In this document: piece after piece, positions 37,701 through 49,713 of the stretch
Position numbering within the stretch: the first letter of the stretch is position 1
Layout of the letters: every line of letters begins with the position of its first letter
DNA from: Xylocopa sonorina
Lineage: Eukaryota > Arthropoda > Insecta > Hymenoptera > Apidae
Assembly (NCBI RefSeq): GCF_050948175.1
Contig: NC_135199.1
Span: forward strand, 12,404,501-12,468,500
Direction: 5' to 3'
Length of the DNA: 64,000 nucleotides
The notes under the pieces: model-generated
The model's database searches: none
The model's input: the letters and a program-made list of their open reading frames with translations, nothing else
Told to the model about the DNA's origin: nothing
Made by a program: the position numbers and the translations under genes

Positions 37701-38515
37701 CCGAGCATCGACAGTCAAGTTTTTAATATACAGCCAGGCGAAACTGGAACTTTGGCCCCGGGGATTTTAATAAGGTGAAAACAGGGTCCTCGGGGCCGCG
37801 AGGAAGATGACTCGCTGTTATCCTTGCACCGCGTCAGCGACGAAACGAGCTCAACTTCGGCTTATTAAAAATATTCTCGTATCCCTGCTGCGCGTTCTCG
37901 TTTGCCTCGAAAAATATTTTCCTCCGCGTAACCCGACCAGTGGCCAAACTCCGTACGAACGCGTCCAAATTTCCTGACTGCTCCGCGCGTTCAATAGATC
38001 TCTGCCAAGTTTCTATAGCATCCGATGAACGCTCTAATACGCAACTTCCTGGTGTTCGCTTTACGAGAAACGCGCTCCAGTTTTTCATCGTGCTCGAGCT
38101 GTATAGGTACGACCAGAGGAAGATGGGATTCCAGTGTTTACAGGCCGAGCCACGAGTCCCAAGATCCTCGTTGATGTAAGATGCATCGTCCAGACAGGCC
38201 AATTGCCATCCAAGTCCCCTTCTATGGACGCTCTACACCTGCAGCCCGCCTTTCAGCCGTCTATCCGGACCAGAAGAGCCATATCAGGCTGGGTGGGAGA
38301 ATATCAATGGGCCCAGCGTAGAATTGGCTGAAAGCTGAGAAAAACTAGCCAGGCAGCCATCGTGCGGGCATATTTTTTCAGGCGACGCCATATTTCTTTT
38401 TCCAGCTTCTTCTCTTTTCCGTTACTGACATCTCTCGTCCCTCCATTTCCTCTGAAGCTTTTTGCGTCCGTACCTCCCGATTCAAATACACTTTACTTTT
38501 TTTTTGAATACAAGA
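34745..38515. other. Non-coding DNA flanking the candidate minus exon
   Basis: No gene recognised. An (ACATAT)-type tract lies at 35201-35228. A minus-strand donor GTAAGT near 35305 follows a possible 29-base exon with an acceptor-like CCAAG, too weak to call. The region around 37460-37515 holds A+T-rich TATA-like strings. Confidence 0.5.
35201..35228. repeat. AT/CA-rich microsatellite
   Basis: Imperfect repeats of ATATAC and CATATA units. Confidence 0.85.
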
Positions 38516-38516
38516 A

Positions 38517-38606
38517 ATGTCTGCAGATTATCTCATAATGCTTTTAATTTGCTGCCTCGCTACTGCGTTCGGTACAAAGTTGCTCTTGATCAAGATCTGG
38601 CGGTAG
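38517..38606 (+). CDS. Possible 29-codon small ORF with signal-like peptide
   Basis: An ATG with a purine at -3 opens a 29-codon frame ending at TAG. Its first residues, MSADYLIMLLICCLATAFG, have the hydrophobic core expected of a signal peptide or membrane anchor. It lies in a locally A+T-rich stretch. The whole product is only 29 residues, so it would be a micropeptide, or a first coding exon if a donor such as the GT after TTCG were used. No homologue is recognised. Chance is the leading alternative, since short hydrophobic frames arise easily in T-rich DNA. Confidence 0.12.
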   Translation: MSADYLIMLLICCLATAFGTKLLLIKIWR

Positions 38607-39720
38607 TCAACAACGTTGCGAAGCTAGCCCTTTCTAATTAACCGCTTCCTCGTATCAATGCCGGCACGGAAACAGATAGTGCGCGAACATTGCGCGCGAG
38701 ACCGACGAACGGCATGAAACATTCATGCGCGAAAGACGAATCAAGATCGTTGCTCGGTAATTATACACGTATATAAATATATGCACTCGTCTATACGAGT
38801 ACATGTTCCGTTCTGTTCGGTGCGCAGTGAAAAAAAAATTCGTACGATTTCCACGCACCCCAGCCACGTACACGCAATTCGCGGATGTAACGATAACGAT
38901 GATATCGCGCGGCTTGAAAAGAGAGAAAAAAAAAAAAAAAATACGGTTTCGCTGGGATTTCATTAAAATTTCCTGGCAGCGGGAAGAGCAAAGCGCGCAA
39001 ATTAATGCGCGCGATGCGAACAATCGTGCTGCTTGGAAGTGCTTTGGAAACATCGAACGAAGTTGTCGAGCAAAAATAAAACTTTATACCGGCGATGCAG
39101 CTCTGAATTCTAACGGAAGGGAAGGAGGTCGGGGTTTATTTTTATAAAGGAACAAAGTTGCGCCGGGAAATCTGGCCGTGGCTGCGGAGAAATTGTTCGA
39201 AGGGACGAGCAATTACACGGGAAGTTCCTCTTATAATTCCTCTCCCTGTACGCGGACGCGTGCATATTTCCTTCGACGTTTTTCGCTCGCCATCAAAGTA
39301 ACAACCGGTGGCGGTCGTTCGTCCCACTTCGCGCCCAACTTCCCTGCATTCCGTACATTTTCACCGGCTACGAATTTTCCGCGCGCGAGAACGAGCCCGT
39401 TATCCGCGCCGCGTGTGCACACACATCCGCAGAGTGCGAGACGAAACGACTGCACCTTCGCGCATGCCTCGCGTTGCCCGCTTTTCTTGCGACCCAACTG
39501 CTTCTACACGGTGTCGCGGCAATCACCGTTCAACCCTTTCTATCGACGCGATTTCTCGATCGGTTTCGATGAAACAAATCTTGAAGAAATTTCATTCAGG
39601 ATTTAATTACGTTACCAAGAACGTTCGCACGATATTTCTGAAAGCAACAATTCATTTGGTCGATCTCTCGCAGTTACGTAAAATCGCCATTAAGCAGCTG
39701 AAAGTAGAATATACTTGGAG
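38607..39720. other. Non-coding DNA
   Basis: An A16 run lies at 38926-38941. No gene recognised; the overlapping frames near 38655-39147 and 39142-39606 resemble nothing known. Confidence 0.5.
38926..38941. repeat. A16 homopolymer
   Basis: Sixteen consecutive A after a GAGAG stretch. Confidence 0.95.
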
Positions 39721-39975
39721 CTAATCAATTAGTTCATAAAAGCCAAGTCCAATACATTGATATGCAAATTCGTATACAACGACTCAAAGTTCGATGGTAG
39801 CAAAAAGAAACGACGTTCACGTGTAATTTATTGGGGTTATACACAAAGTTCGACCCCTTATAAAATTCTAATAAGACAGACGTAGTTTCTAGATTGTCGT
39901 AGCAATTACTAACGTACAGACGAGGTTGAATGGAACTAACACTTATGCGTACAAGTATACATCCTGCTATCCTCA
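39721..39975. promoter_or_regulatory. A+T-rich island with octamer motif
   Basis: ATGCAAAT at 39762-39769 is a perfect POU-domain octamer, here within A+T-rich DNA that also has a TAATTT-type homeodomain core. A single 8-mer is weak evidence for an enhancer. Confidence 0.15.
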
Positions 39976-42660
39976 AGTATCAAGACCATAGTATGGAACT
40001 TGTCCGCCTCTTTAGCCGCCATCGACTTTGGACGAAATGGAAGCGGTTACGCGGGACACCTTGTATAGCAGAACGCGAAATAGTATTCGACGGGTGCGGC
40101 AGGAGCGGGTTTGCAACAACTGCATGAAAGTAAATTGGTGTAATCAACCAGGGCGGGTGACGGAGAACGCGCGCGCCGCAATCTCACGCAATATTGCGCA
40201 TGCAAAATTTATAAATTCGAAATCCGACGTGGCGATTCGCGTGACAGAGGCGGGGAGGCAGGGCGACACGTAGGTGCTTACAAAAGCCTCGATAAGAGGG
40301 AATCCAGCGTTGCTATATCGATCGCCGTGCGCGTTGCATTCTCTGCCCGTCAACATTGTTGCGGCCATTTATCATCCTTAAATTTCTCTGTTCGCCGCCA
40401 AGCTGCGCTCCAACCCCCGGTATCGTCGCTCGTATTTTTTCTCCTTTCCTCCTCCTTCGTCTACCCCTTCAGTCGACCGCGTTTTACCGATTTTACGAGC
40501 AGACCCGATACGCCTGGCCGCGATCAGACAAACTTCTGTTTACGCGTCACGCGTTTAGGGACGAACGATCATCCGCTGACGTTGGAACCTACTGATTTCC
40601 CCTGCGCCATTTGCGTTGCGTTTACACGGTGGTATCGACTCGAGCATTTAGTTTCACGAAAACTTAAACACGTTTGTTTCGAATTTACTAAAAACAGAGG
40701 CGCGACATCTCCACGAAATTCGAGAAAGGGACTCCCATTCCTTCGTTTCGTATCGTTCTACTTTCAGTCGAGAGAGAGATCGACCTCGCGTCCCCGTTCG
40801 ATTAATTTAGAATTTCATTTATTCTTCGACTGCGAAGTGGCACTTTTATTCCCGGATCGAAGTCGGCCAGGTAGCCGAACGAAATCTCTCTCGGGATAAT
40901 TTAATGGCCGCCGCGACGGATAATTTCATTACATCGGATCGCCGAGTTTCCCCGTGAGAAAGCACAGTCAGAAATACTCTGCGGTCTTCCTCTTTCAATC
41001 CCCCCCCTCTCTCTCTCTCTCGTCTGAAATTAGCCTTAATTCTTGCAGCCCCGAACGCTCTGCTTAAATTACAACTCGAGCTTGTTACCGTTCCGGAGGT
41101 AGTAGCTCCGATCGTGGAAATTCGGTGACCGAAATTAACCCTGGGTTGCGTGCAACCCGGATCGAATATTTTTCGACGCTGCGCGTCAGCAACGTTTACG
41201 CTTTGAATTCTCGCGAGAGGAGACGCTGTATTTTTTACAAGTTAACACGAACCAACCGGCGAGAAAGTCGGCGCGGAGAAAAAAACTGTATATATTCGCG
41301 TGGAAAAACGAGATCAACGGCCAGGATGAAAGAAAAGGGGGATACACAAAGTTGCGTACACGTGTGGAAAAATAGCGACACGGGAGAACCAGGGACTCCG
41401 AAATAGCCAGGGATATATAGAGTTGCACGGCCCCGATTCGAGATAACGGGACGGCTACGTGACGGGAGAGAAAGCATATTACTCGGGGATCAAAAGGAAT
41501 GAATAAAACGGAATGAAAAGAGCCCGGCCTCTCGATAGGTTGATGGCTGCGGCCACGAAATGTTCGGACGCGAGCTTTCCGCAGTGGCCCACGCTATCCG
41601 CCGGCAGATATTTCACGTACGATCGGCTGTTATACGTCCTCGCTTGCGCTTGCGATCGCTCGCGGAACAACTAAGCCCCGTGTATTACTCGAAAGCCACG
41701 GGTTGCGCGTTCGCGTGTGCGAACAGTCGAAAATGGAAATAGTCGCCGCGTGGAACGCGACCATAAATGGCCAAGATAAAGAGACATCAATGTCAAGAGC
41801 GCGCGTTTACCCGCGTGGCCATAAGCGCCGGTTATGCAACGCGCGACACAACTTTTCTACGGCGAACTCCAGCGATCTCGCGAAATACACCGTGAGATCC
41901 GTGGGTCACGTTTCGAAAAATTTCCGCCGCTTTCTACGCGAACCCTTTCTAATCGTAAATTCCAACTTGTTCGCCTCTTTCAGAGTGGACGGAAACCAGG
42001 AAGGGTTATCGTCGTCATGACTTGGCCAACAACGCGGAAGGATTTACGACCGACCGGAGCGGGAAAATATTTTTTTTTCCCGGCTGACCAAAAAAAATCG
42101 CCACCTACGGCGAATCGAAGGGTGCGACTGACCGCTGGTTTGCTGGAAACCAAGGAAAATCAAGGTAAAAAAAACACGGTGTAACCCTTTCGCCAGTCGA
42201 GTACCTGGCTATGGAAAATTTTCTGCACAGGCTTCGATCGAGGAGGAACGAGAGGAGCGCGGTGGCGAACAATCCTTTCCGCTCACGGGGAGAGGAAACC
42301 ATACCTGTCGGGTGTTCGAAGAGTACCATCGAGCTACTTGATCCCGTTAGGTCAGCAACCCTAACTCTCTCCTCTTTATTCTCTGCTATTTTTTCTTTCC
42401 TTTTTTTTTTGTTGCCTCGCCACTGTTCCCGCGCTCAGCTACCGGAAGAATTCCAGCGGGAGTCCGGGAAACTAGTTTGAAGAAGTTTCCCCCGAGAGGT
42501 GCTCCAGCTTAGTGCGCAATTCGCGCGATCAAACTTCGCAACTTTTTAAATCTATTTCTTTGTTGCGAGCCACGGCTGAGAATGAGTGATCGTCGGTTTT
42601 ACGAGAAGAACGTGTGTGGGGACGTCAGAAAGCGCGATTAAACTGATTTATCGAATTGTG
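39976..42660. other. GC-rich non-coding DNA
   Basis: A C7 plus (CT)n tract lies at 41000-41021. No gene recognised. The 190-codon frame 40327-40899 (+) lacks recognisable motifs. Confidence 0.5.
41000..41021. repeat. C-run plus (CT)n microsatellite
   Basis: A short run of C followed by about seven CT units. Confidence 0.92.
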
Positions 42661-43140
42661 AGGGGATGATTATTTTCCAACTCTTAGTCGGAATACTCGT
42701 TTGGATAAGATAGAGGAAGTAAGCAAAAAATGTTTAACAAGAAACCACTTCGTTTGAATACCGTATGACGACGAACGAACGAGTATGCGCGTACGATTAA
42801 AGCAATAACATCGTACGTTTATAGCCTGATAATGCGTGTTATTACCGGGGCAGTTGATCACGATCGTTAACTTTCTCCGCGTCGCAAAAAGTAATTCTCT
42901 ATCGAGTAGAATTAAGGCAACCATGTTTTGCTTTACGGCAGATCGATGCATGCGATGCTTTGGTATTCAAAACGATCGGGATGCTCCACTAACCCTCCGA
43001 CGGAAGAACCTCGGGAAGAGGGAGCAGTTTGCATAGCGAGTTTGTTTCCGGTCCCTCGTGATTTGAAATCGATTCGCCACGCGATCGTGGCTGATCAGTT
43101 TTCGATAAATAAAGAATTTTAGACAAATATACATAGCGGT
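42661..43140. other. Moderately A+T-rich DNA
   Basis: Nothing specific seen beyond lower GC than the flanks; no supported gene or RNA. Confidence 0.4.
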
Positions 43141-43819
43141 TCCGTTGAATTCCGTGTGGATTTTTCGTATTACGTTCGGTGCGGTTGAGGACGCAACGCG
43201 AATAATCGCGCTTACAAGAATCTTCACTTTGCAGATGGCGGGTCGGCGAAGGGAGGTCGCCGTGGGGAAAGCAGCGAAACTCCTGACGAAGCCGGCAAAT
43301 TTACGAGAACCAGACTGTATAGGTCACGTTTGCTCACGGAGATCTTTCGGATCTTGTACTTTGTGGAGATTGGAATGCACGATGGCCGTTTCCCTTCTGC
43401 CCTCCGCTGTCTCCGCCCTTTCGGTGGCTGCCAAGGGAAATGGGCAGTCGTGCGCGTCAGCCTTTCTCTCTCCGCCTCTCTGTTCCGTTCTCGACCTGTC
43501 TCGCCGCGCTCTCCGTCATTTTTGTTCTCAGATATGGAATTGGCCTGGTATCCTCTGGGAAATGCGAAGCGATGTCTGCCTGCAGATCATGGTTACGCGG
43601 GCCAGAGAGAGGGAGGAGAGGGCTGGCCAATTTGCGGGAGCTGCGGGCACTGCCAGAACGAGATATTTTCGTCCGCGCTGCGTGTCCATCGTACTTAGAC
43701 CGTCCGCGTATATACCAGAGCGAAACTGCGCTCCACGCTTTACGAACGTCTTCGTTGTTGCTCGCAATTCTTCAGCATCCATCGATCCTCCGCTTCCTGC
43801 TCTCGCTCTGATTATACAG

Positions 43820-43854
43820 ATCGCGGAACCGCAAGGAAAGGCAAGCAAGCGCAG
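43820..43854 (+). other. Possible 35-bp microexon
   Basis: A good acceptor (pyrimidine-rich tract, then GATTATACAG ending at 43819) and a consensus donor (GCAG then GTATGA at 43855) bracket 35 bases. All three frames are open, so the coding reading cannot be chosen. Microexons of this size are typical of neuronal genes, but sites this good also arise by chance in long pyrimidine-rich DNA. Confidence 0.15.
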
Positions 43855-44323
43855 GTATGAATAATTCCGATAACTCGGAGGATTTTTGTGAATTTCAAAT
43901 TTCATCCGAGGATAGAGGAGAGGAGGAGCTCGTTTCCATTCGCTGCCCGTCGAGATTACAATATTGCAAAACGTGTCGGGATTCCTCCATTCCCCCCCTC
44001 GCTTTCTCTACTTAAACGGTGCTCGTTGGTACGCCAAAGTTACCATCGACCGTAAATACGACCAGCGGGTGACATAAACTTCGTTCGTAACGTCTTCGAT
44101 GGCCGGAGGAAATCCGCGAAACCGGAATTCTCCGCGCGGCGAATTAGTCAAGTCGCATTCGAAGTTTCGACTGTAAACGTGGGCATTTTTCCGCGACCAA
44201 CCCCTCTTTGGCCACACGTCACCCGTCTCTCGCGGTAGCGGCGTAAAACGTCGCGCGAGTTCCTTTTACCCCGACCCATAACATCGATATCTACGCGTGT
44301 ATATATCTATTTATATGACCTCC

Positions 44324-44341
44324 GGCTGGCTGGCTGGCTGG
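44324..44341. repeat. (GGCT)4 tetranucleotide repeat
   Basis: Four GGCT units plus GG, perfect. Confidence 0.92.
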
Positions 44342-46495
44342 AACCAGGCGTTTCCATTCACCGGCGACGGCCATCGCGAAACAGTTACAAATTTCCTCGA
44401 TACGTTTCCGTCGGGTCACGCCGCGGAACGCGTCGCACGGTGGCCAATGTAAATTGAGTTTCGCTACCGTTCGACGGCATTAAACGTCCCACTACGTTTT
44501 ATCGTCGAGACCGAAAATAAAGTTATACTCCGCCGCTTCGATCCGTTTCGTTTATCGCCTACGGGAACGGTCGAGCTAGTCTCGCGTCGTTCGATTATCC
44601 CTTTTGTTTCGCGCCGTTTATCGGTCATAGCTGGGGGGAGGGGACGGAAAACGGAGGCCTCGTCGGAGGAAATCTGTGACTCGTTTTAAATATTCCCCGC
44701 AACAGAGGCTTCTTCACCTTTGTCGAACGAACGGAGAGGGAATATGACTTTTGGCCATTCTCGCCGCGCCCGCATCACGAGTTTGACGAGCAAGCTTGTT
44801 TACGGGCCAATTTCGCGCGGATACAGGCTGCGCGAGATACTATTTTTTTCCCCTTTTCCGCGTAAACCTTCAAACCTGCGCTTTAGCCGCCCGCTTCCGG
44901 TATACCGCGTTCCTCGCTGTTCCTGCCCTTTTCCTTCTTCCCTCGCTGCATCGGCGTTGTTAACGCCGAACGAAAAGATAAAAATTCACCGTCGGGAGGC
45001 TGGAGTAATTTCCCAGGGACGCAATCTTGTCCCTCCAATTAAAACAACGAGGGAAGAAAAAAAGAAAAAAAAGAACTGGTACACGTTCCTCCGGAATATT
45101 GAACGATATCCGGCTTGGTCCAGCGTGTCTGTTCGCGATCCACGTATCGCGGATATTTTCAATCTAACAACCGAGGAGATAATCCGCCTCGATCCACCGG
45201 ACCCGTAATTCGATTCTATTGCCCGGCAAGCATTTCCAGCCCCGTCGCTGGCATACGTGAGCTCGCGTCCAAGTAACGAAGTAGAGGAACATCGCTGGTA
45301 TCGTCTTCTTTCGTGCGCGCGTGTACGGGCAGCCGGGTGGCTCCTATTGGTACCGCCGCCGCTCCGCTAGACCACGTAGAATCCGTCTGTATATTGCCGT
45401 CAGCAGGGGATCCGCGGTGCCATTTTATCCAAACGTGATCCCGGGCAAATACGAAAATTCGTACGTGGCTGCACCGTATACGAGCGGCTTGCTCGATATT
45501 TCCTCGAAGATATCCGGGCGAGCCAAGCCGGATACCCCGTAGGTGGATTCAGGTAGGAAATATGACGGGAGCAAGTGCCCCACGCTGATAACCGTGACCG
45601 TTCTCCTATCCGCTCGGTCCGCTCGCGATAGATATATTTCCTCGAGTCGAATAAAAAGTCCGCGGATCCACCCGCTCGATCGATCCGTTCCACGCGTGAC
45701 TCGCCTCGTCTTCGTTTGGCGAACCGTCGGCCATTGCCTTCGAGGGTGTTTGTGCGGGCCGACCCACTCGGTCGGCTCTCTCAACAAACATTGGCGGTAT
45801 TCTCGTTCCGCGCGTTCGAGAGGATCGTTACGTTGGCTGATGCAACGCGAGGAGGACAGCGGGACGTCCCGCCGCTGTCCGTCGCGGTTCCACGACGATG
45901 CGAGTCCCGATGGAATTAAGCGGCGACCGGCAGAGATCGCGATTCCGATGGAAACCGGCTTCGATAAACATCGACCGGACCTCCCTCCCCGATTTCGAGT
46001 TCCCCCGAAATATTTCCGCGATTCACCGCGCCACGTTCAATAAGAATGCGCGCTGTACAGATCTAATTAAATTTAATTAAAGGATTTTACCGGGAGGTCC
46101 GCGGGCGATCGTTGATTAAAGGTCCACCGCGAGGAGGTCCTCTTTAGGTATCTGGAACCACGCCGCCAGCAGGGACCATAAGTTACGAATTCTTTCGCGA
46201 TCGCAGCAAGACAGGATGAACGCGAGGCAGCTCGATCTCTCTTTGCGTTTGTCTTTTACGTCGATTGTTTTTTTACTTTTTCTTTTTTTTTCATTCGTTA
46301 GCTCTTCCGTTTCGGCCCTTTCTCTGTCGGACACCATACGCGCCTGCCGTCGCGTAATTAAACCGGAGGACCAATGGTTACGGTTACTCTCCGCTACTTT
46401 TGGAGCACTTTGTACAGCACGCGTCTTCCGATTGTACGCGTACGATCGAAATGTTAATGATCGCGGTGGGAATCCCCTGCGTTAATAATGTCATT

Positions 46496-47600
46496 TGATT
46501 TACAAGTATTGCTCGAGATCGTGCAACGGCCGTATTATGAAATTCGAAACGTTACGACTTCAATGGAAGAGTTTAAGGGTATCGTCGAGCATAAAGTAAT
46601 ACGCGAAACTTAACAAACGCAAGGGAAATGTAACGCGCGAATGCCTGGGCAATAATGCAACGCGGGGCAATGTAAAATAAAGGGAATAAAATGCGCGTAT
46701 AATATATATTATACCTTTGCATCTCGGCTCAATATCGCGGGGACGCATTCGCGATGACAACCCGTTCGGAATCGCACAGCGTGCGTCGTCGACTTTCAAA
46801 CTATGAGCAATTTAATTCGCGTATCGGCGCAAATATGGATGATAATTTGCCTCGGAATAACCACACTGTTGCCATACACACAGAGAGGAATTGTTATTTA
46901 CGTCGGCCCGTTGTTATCCGATGTGTTAGGCACTCGTTACGACGCGAGCGCCGTACATTTTGCCAAAAATTTTCGCCCGCTTGGCCCACCCGAAGCTACA
47001 AATCGCCGAGTTCAATGCAACGTGTGATGCCTTTCATACATATTTATGGCGAATTCTCCGGCGACGACTCGCGACGCGATGGCGGGAAAACAAGACAGTC
47101 GAAACGTTATAAATTCCCATTAAAGTAGCAGTAGGTTTGCTCGAAGAGACACGCGAATTTTGCATCTGAAATAAGACGCCCCTTAATAGTGCAGTGTCGG
47201 CGAATAAACAAAACCGAACGAGCCGAGAAGGAAGCGATGAATTATATAGATCGCGTGGCTGATCTACGTTTCCCCTCGTCTCTATGACAAACGCTAGACG
47301 ATCATTTGCTATACAAAACGCGTAATCAGAGTCGAGGCGAGATCGTTGAATATTATAATCGATACACGCCCTAAGTATGGCGTTAATGGCCCGCTATCAT
47401 GAACGAGAAAATGTAAAAGAGTTACCTTACGTAAAGAGTAAAACGAAACTCTACCATCCGGTCGCAATTATATATTCGTATTCAACTCGTAATTAATTAA
47501 ACCGTACATGGCGAACTCTCCTGTATAAAACGACAAACGAATGTAAGCTGAATAAATACCGAGTTCTTAATTATAATTATATCCTGCACTCGAGGTCTGG
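46496..47600. other. A+T-rich island with homeodomain-type cores
   Basis: Lower GC than either flank. TAATTAATTAA at 47490-47500 and TTAATTATAATTAT at 47567-47580 provide a cluster of TAATTA homeodomain cores. The 74-codon frame 46803-47027 (+) starts with a fair context and has one hydrophobic stretch (WMIICLGITTLLP), but an overlapping 124-codon frame argues against coding. Confidence 0.35.
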
Positions 47601-49672
47601 CTATTCCTCTGTTCCATTTCTCGTCTGTCCCTGCCTGTTTCCTTGACATCGAAGAAAAATATATATCGAAAAACACAAGATCCCGGATCGCGGCGTTAGA
47701 AATAAATACCAGAGGAGACGATGAAGTGACGCGGGAAGAAGTTGTCCCCCGTTCGAGCGTGTAGTTTTCAGATCTCTATATCCATAAAACACTTAACACT
47801 CAAGAGGACATCTAAAGGCCAATTAAAGAGTAAGGTCGTGCGTTAGCAACGACGTAAAACTTGGATTATAGACCGTAACAGGTGTCGTGTACTCCACCGT
47901 TACGTAGGTATGTCTACCTAAGCTAAACGCTACGAGTTCCCGAAGAACCGTCGAAATTTCGACGAGCGTAATAAAATAATCGCTGGCAGTGCCGCGGCGG
48001 GGGCGTCGGCGAGGGGGATGGCGAGCAGATAGGAAAGCACGCGTCGCGATCGGATTCGAAAAATTGGCCCCAGCCGTGGTTGTCGTGATCCGTGGCCGAT
48101 CGCGCAAAAGATATCGCGTCGCGATAAATGTCACCGGTCGGAATCGATTAACGGGTCGAAAACACGAGGAGCGGCGTGTCCCCGTGACGGGGGCCAAAGA
48201 AATAGACGAGCGAGCTGCCTATAAATGTGTTCGCACCTAACAATTAGCGGGTACACATCAGGGAGCACGTAATAAAGCAATGATCGTGGTTTACGAGCCA
48301 CTATATACCCCCACTAGGCGACTCGCCCGACCGCAGACTCTTCTCTCTTTCGCCCACACCTTTTCCCCCTACCACGGTTTCCACCTATCCTAACGACGAG
48401 CACAGTCTGTCCGTCCATTGCACCACTTATCACGGAAGAAACACTTTGTCCTTCCGTCGTAAAAGTAATGCCTTGTAAATTGCCGGAGGGGTGGGCACCG
48501 CCCGGTAGTCACGCTCCCTCTTTATTTCAAAAACTATTCGAATATCCTCCGCCGCGGGACCAACTCTGCGGATAATGGCTCCTTCTCGCTTCCCTCTCGC
48601 GCTCCCATTATCCTCGCCAAAATTCTCGTCGTCGACTATTTCTATTTAACCGCGACGAGACTAGGGACTATTTGAATGTCGCGAGCTCTGCGAGCATTGG
48701 TAAATATTTGATTAGGTGGAAGCAAAAAAAAAAAGAAAAAAACAGGCGGAGCTTGAAACGTTCAGAGACACAGCTCGAGAAAGGAGAGATCGGCGCGAGT
48801 TGCATCGGTTCGTTAAGAAGGGGCTGGATTGGTCGAGGGTCGACCGGTACTGAAAATTACGCGATCGTTTTTACTACGGGAACGGTAGCAAACTCGTAAA
48901 TATCCCGGTTGACAAGTCCGACTCGATTATTCGTTACGAAGGAAAGAAGGAAGACGTAGGAGGCGGCGGTAAGGAGAGGGGTTTATCGTTAATTGGGTTT
49001 GACTGAAAGCGAACGGCGAACCACCACGGCGAGGCTGGCCTCGGCGTCGAGCACTCGCGGAGATATATAAGTGTATATATATTATATATCTACGTATATA
49101 GGTATATAGAATGATGTAGCAATATCTCTGATGGCAAAGAACATCTACATTTTATACGCTACGTGGCCCGAGTGTCTGACTGGTCCTGGAAGGCCCCCCT
49201 TTCGCCGCCGCTGCGCGTTCCTCGAGCCATCTGCTCAATAAATTAGGTTGCTCGAACCTGGCCTCTCCGCGCACGCCTCGGGAACGGAGAAGAAAAGAGA
49301 AGACGGAGAGAAGAGCCCTCGATGGAAGGGGTAACGGCCAGGGTCTGGCCAAGCCAGAAAAACGCGGCTGGTGCAACGAGGAAAGGGCGAGCGCGTTTGA
49401 ACAGTGGGAGGAGGAAACACGGAGGAGAGAACGGTCTCAGACAAAAATAAATGAATACCACAACAGAAAATCCACTCTCGGTCTGCAAAATGAAGCGAAT
49501 GATTCCGTGGCCATCCCCTCACCTCCGCTCCACCATCATCCGTCGACGATTCCATGATCCCCTTCTGCGTTTGGCCGTCCCACTGATATCACCCCTACCA
49601 CATTCGCCGAGTCATAGCGAAGTTCGATGCCACCGAGTCGATGTCATCCGAGAAATACATTTTAGCTACAAA
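47601..49672. other. Non-coding DNA
   Basis: No gene recognised. A broken A-rich run lies at 48724-48742 and a TA-rich stretch at 49062-49109. A TATAAAT occurs near 48219 without supporting context. Confidence 0.5.
49062..49109. repeat. TA-rich imperfect microsatellite
   Basis: Repeated TATATA and ATATAT strings with interspersed G and C over about 48 bp. Confidence 0.85.
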
Positions 49673-49704
<32 letters not shown>

Positions 49705-49713
49705 CGTCGTCGT
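49673..49713. repeat. (GTC)n trinucleotide repeat
   Basis: Pure GTC for 31 bp (49673-49703), then an A interruption and three more units. In one frame it reads as poly-valine inside a 221-codon open frame (49451-50116), which is not credible as a protein; the repeat explains the openness. Confidence 0.95.

Larger units (their letters stand above)
43141..46495. other. GC-rich non-coding DNA
   Basis: The 239-codon frame 43145-43864 (+) is open but low-complexity and overlapped by two other open frames. A possible 35-bp microexon sits near its end (43820). A (GGCT)4 tract is at 44324-44341. Frames near 45321-46070 overlap on both strands and resemble nothing known. Confidence 0.5.

Noticed and set aside
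43145..43864. 239-codon open frame on the plus strand
   Set aside because: Two other frames are open over the same bases and the peptide resembles no family.
46803..47027. 74-codon frame with a hydrophobic stretch
   Set aside because: A longer overlapping frame is also open and there is no homologue, so it is probably chance.
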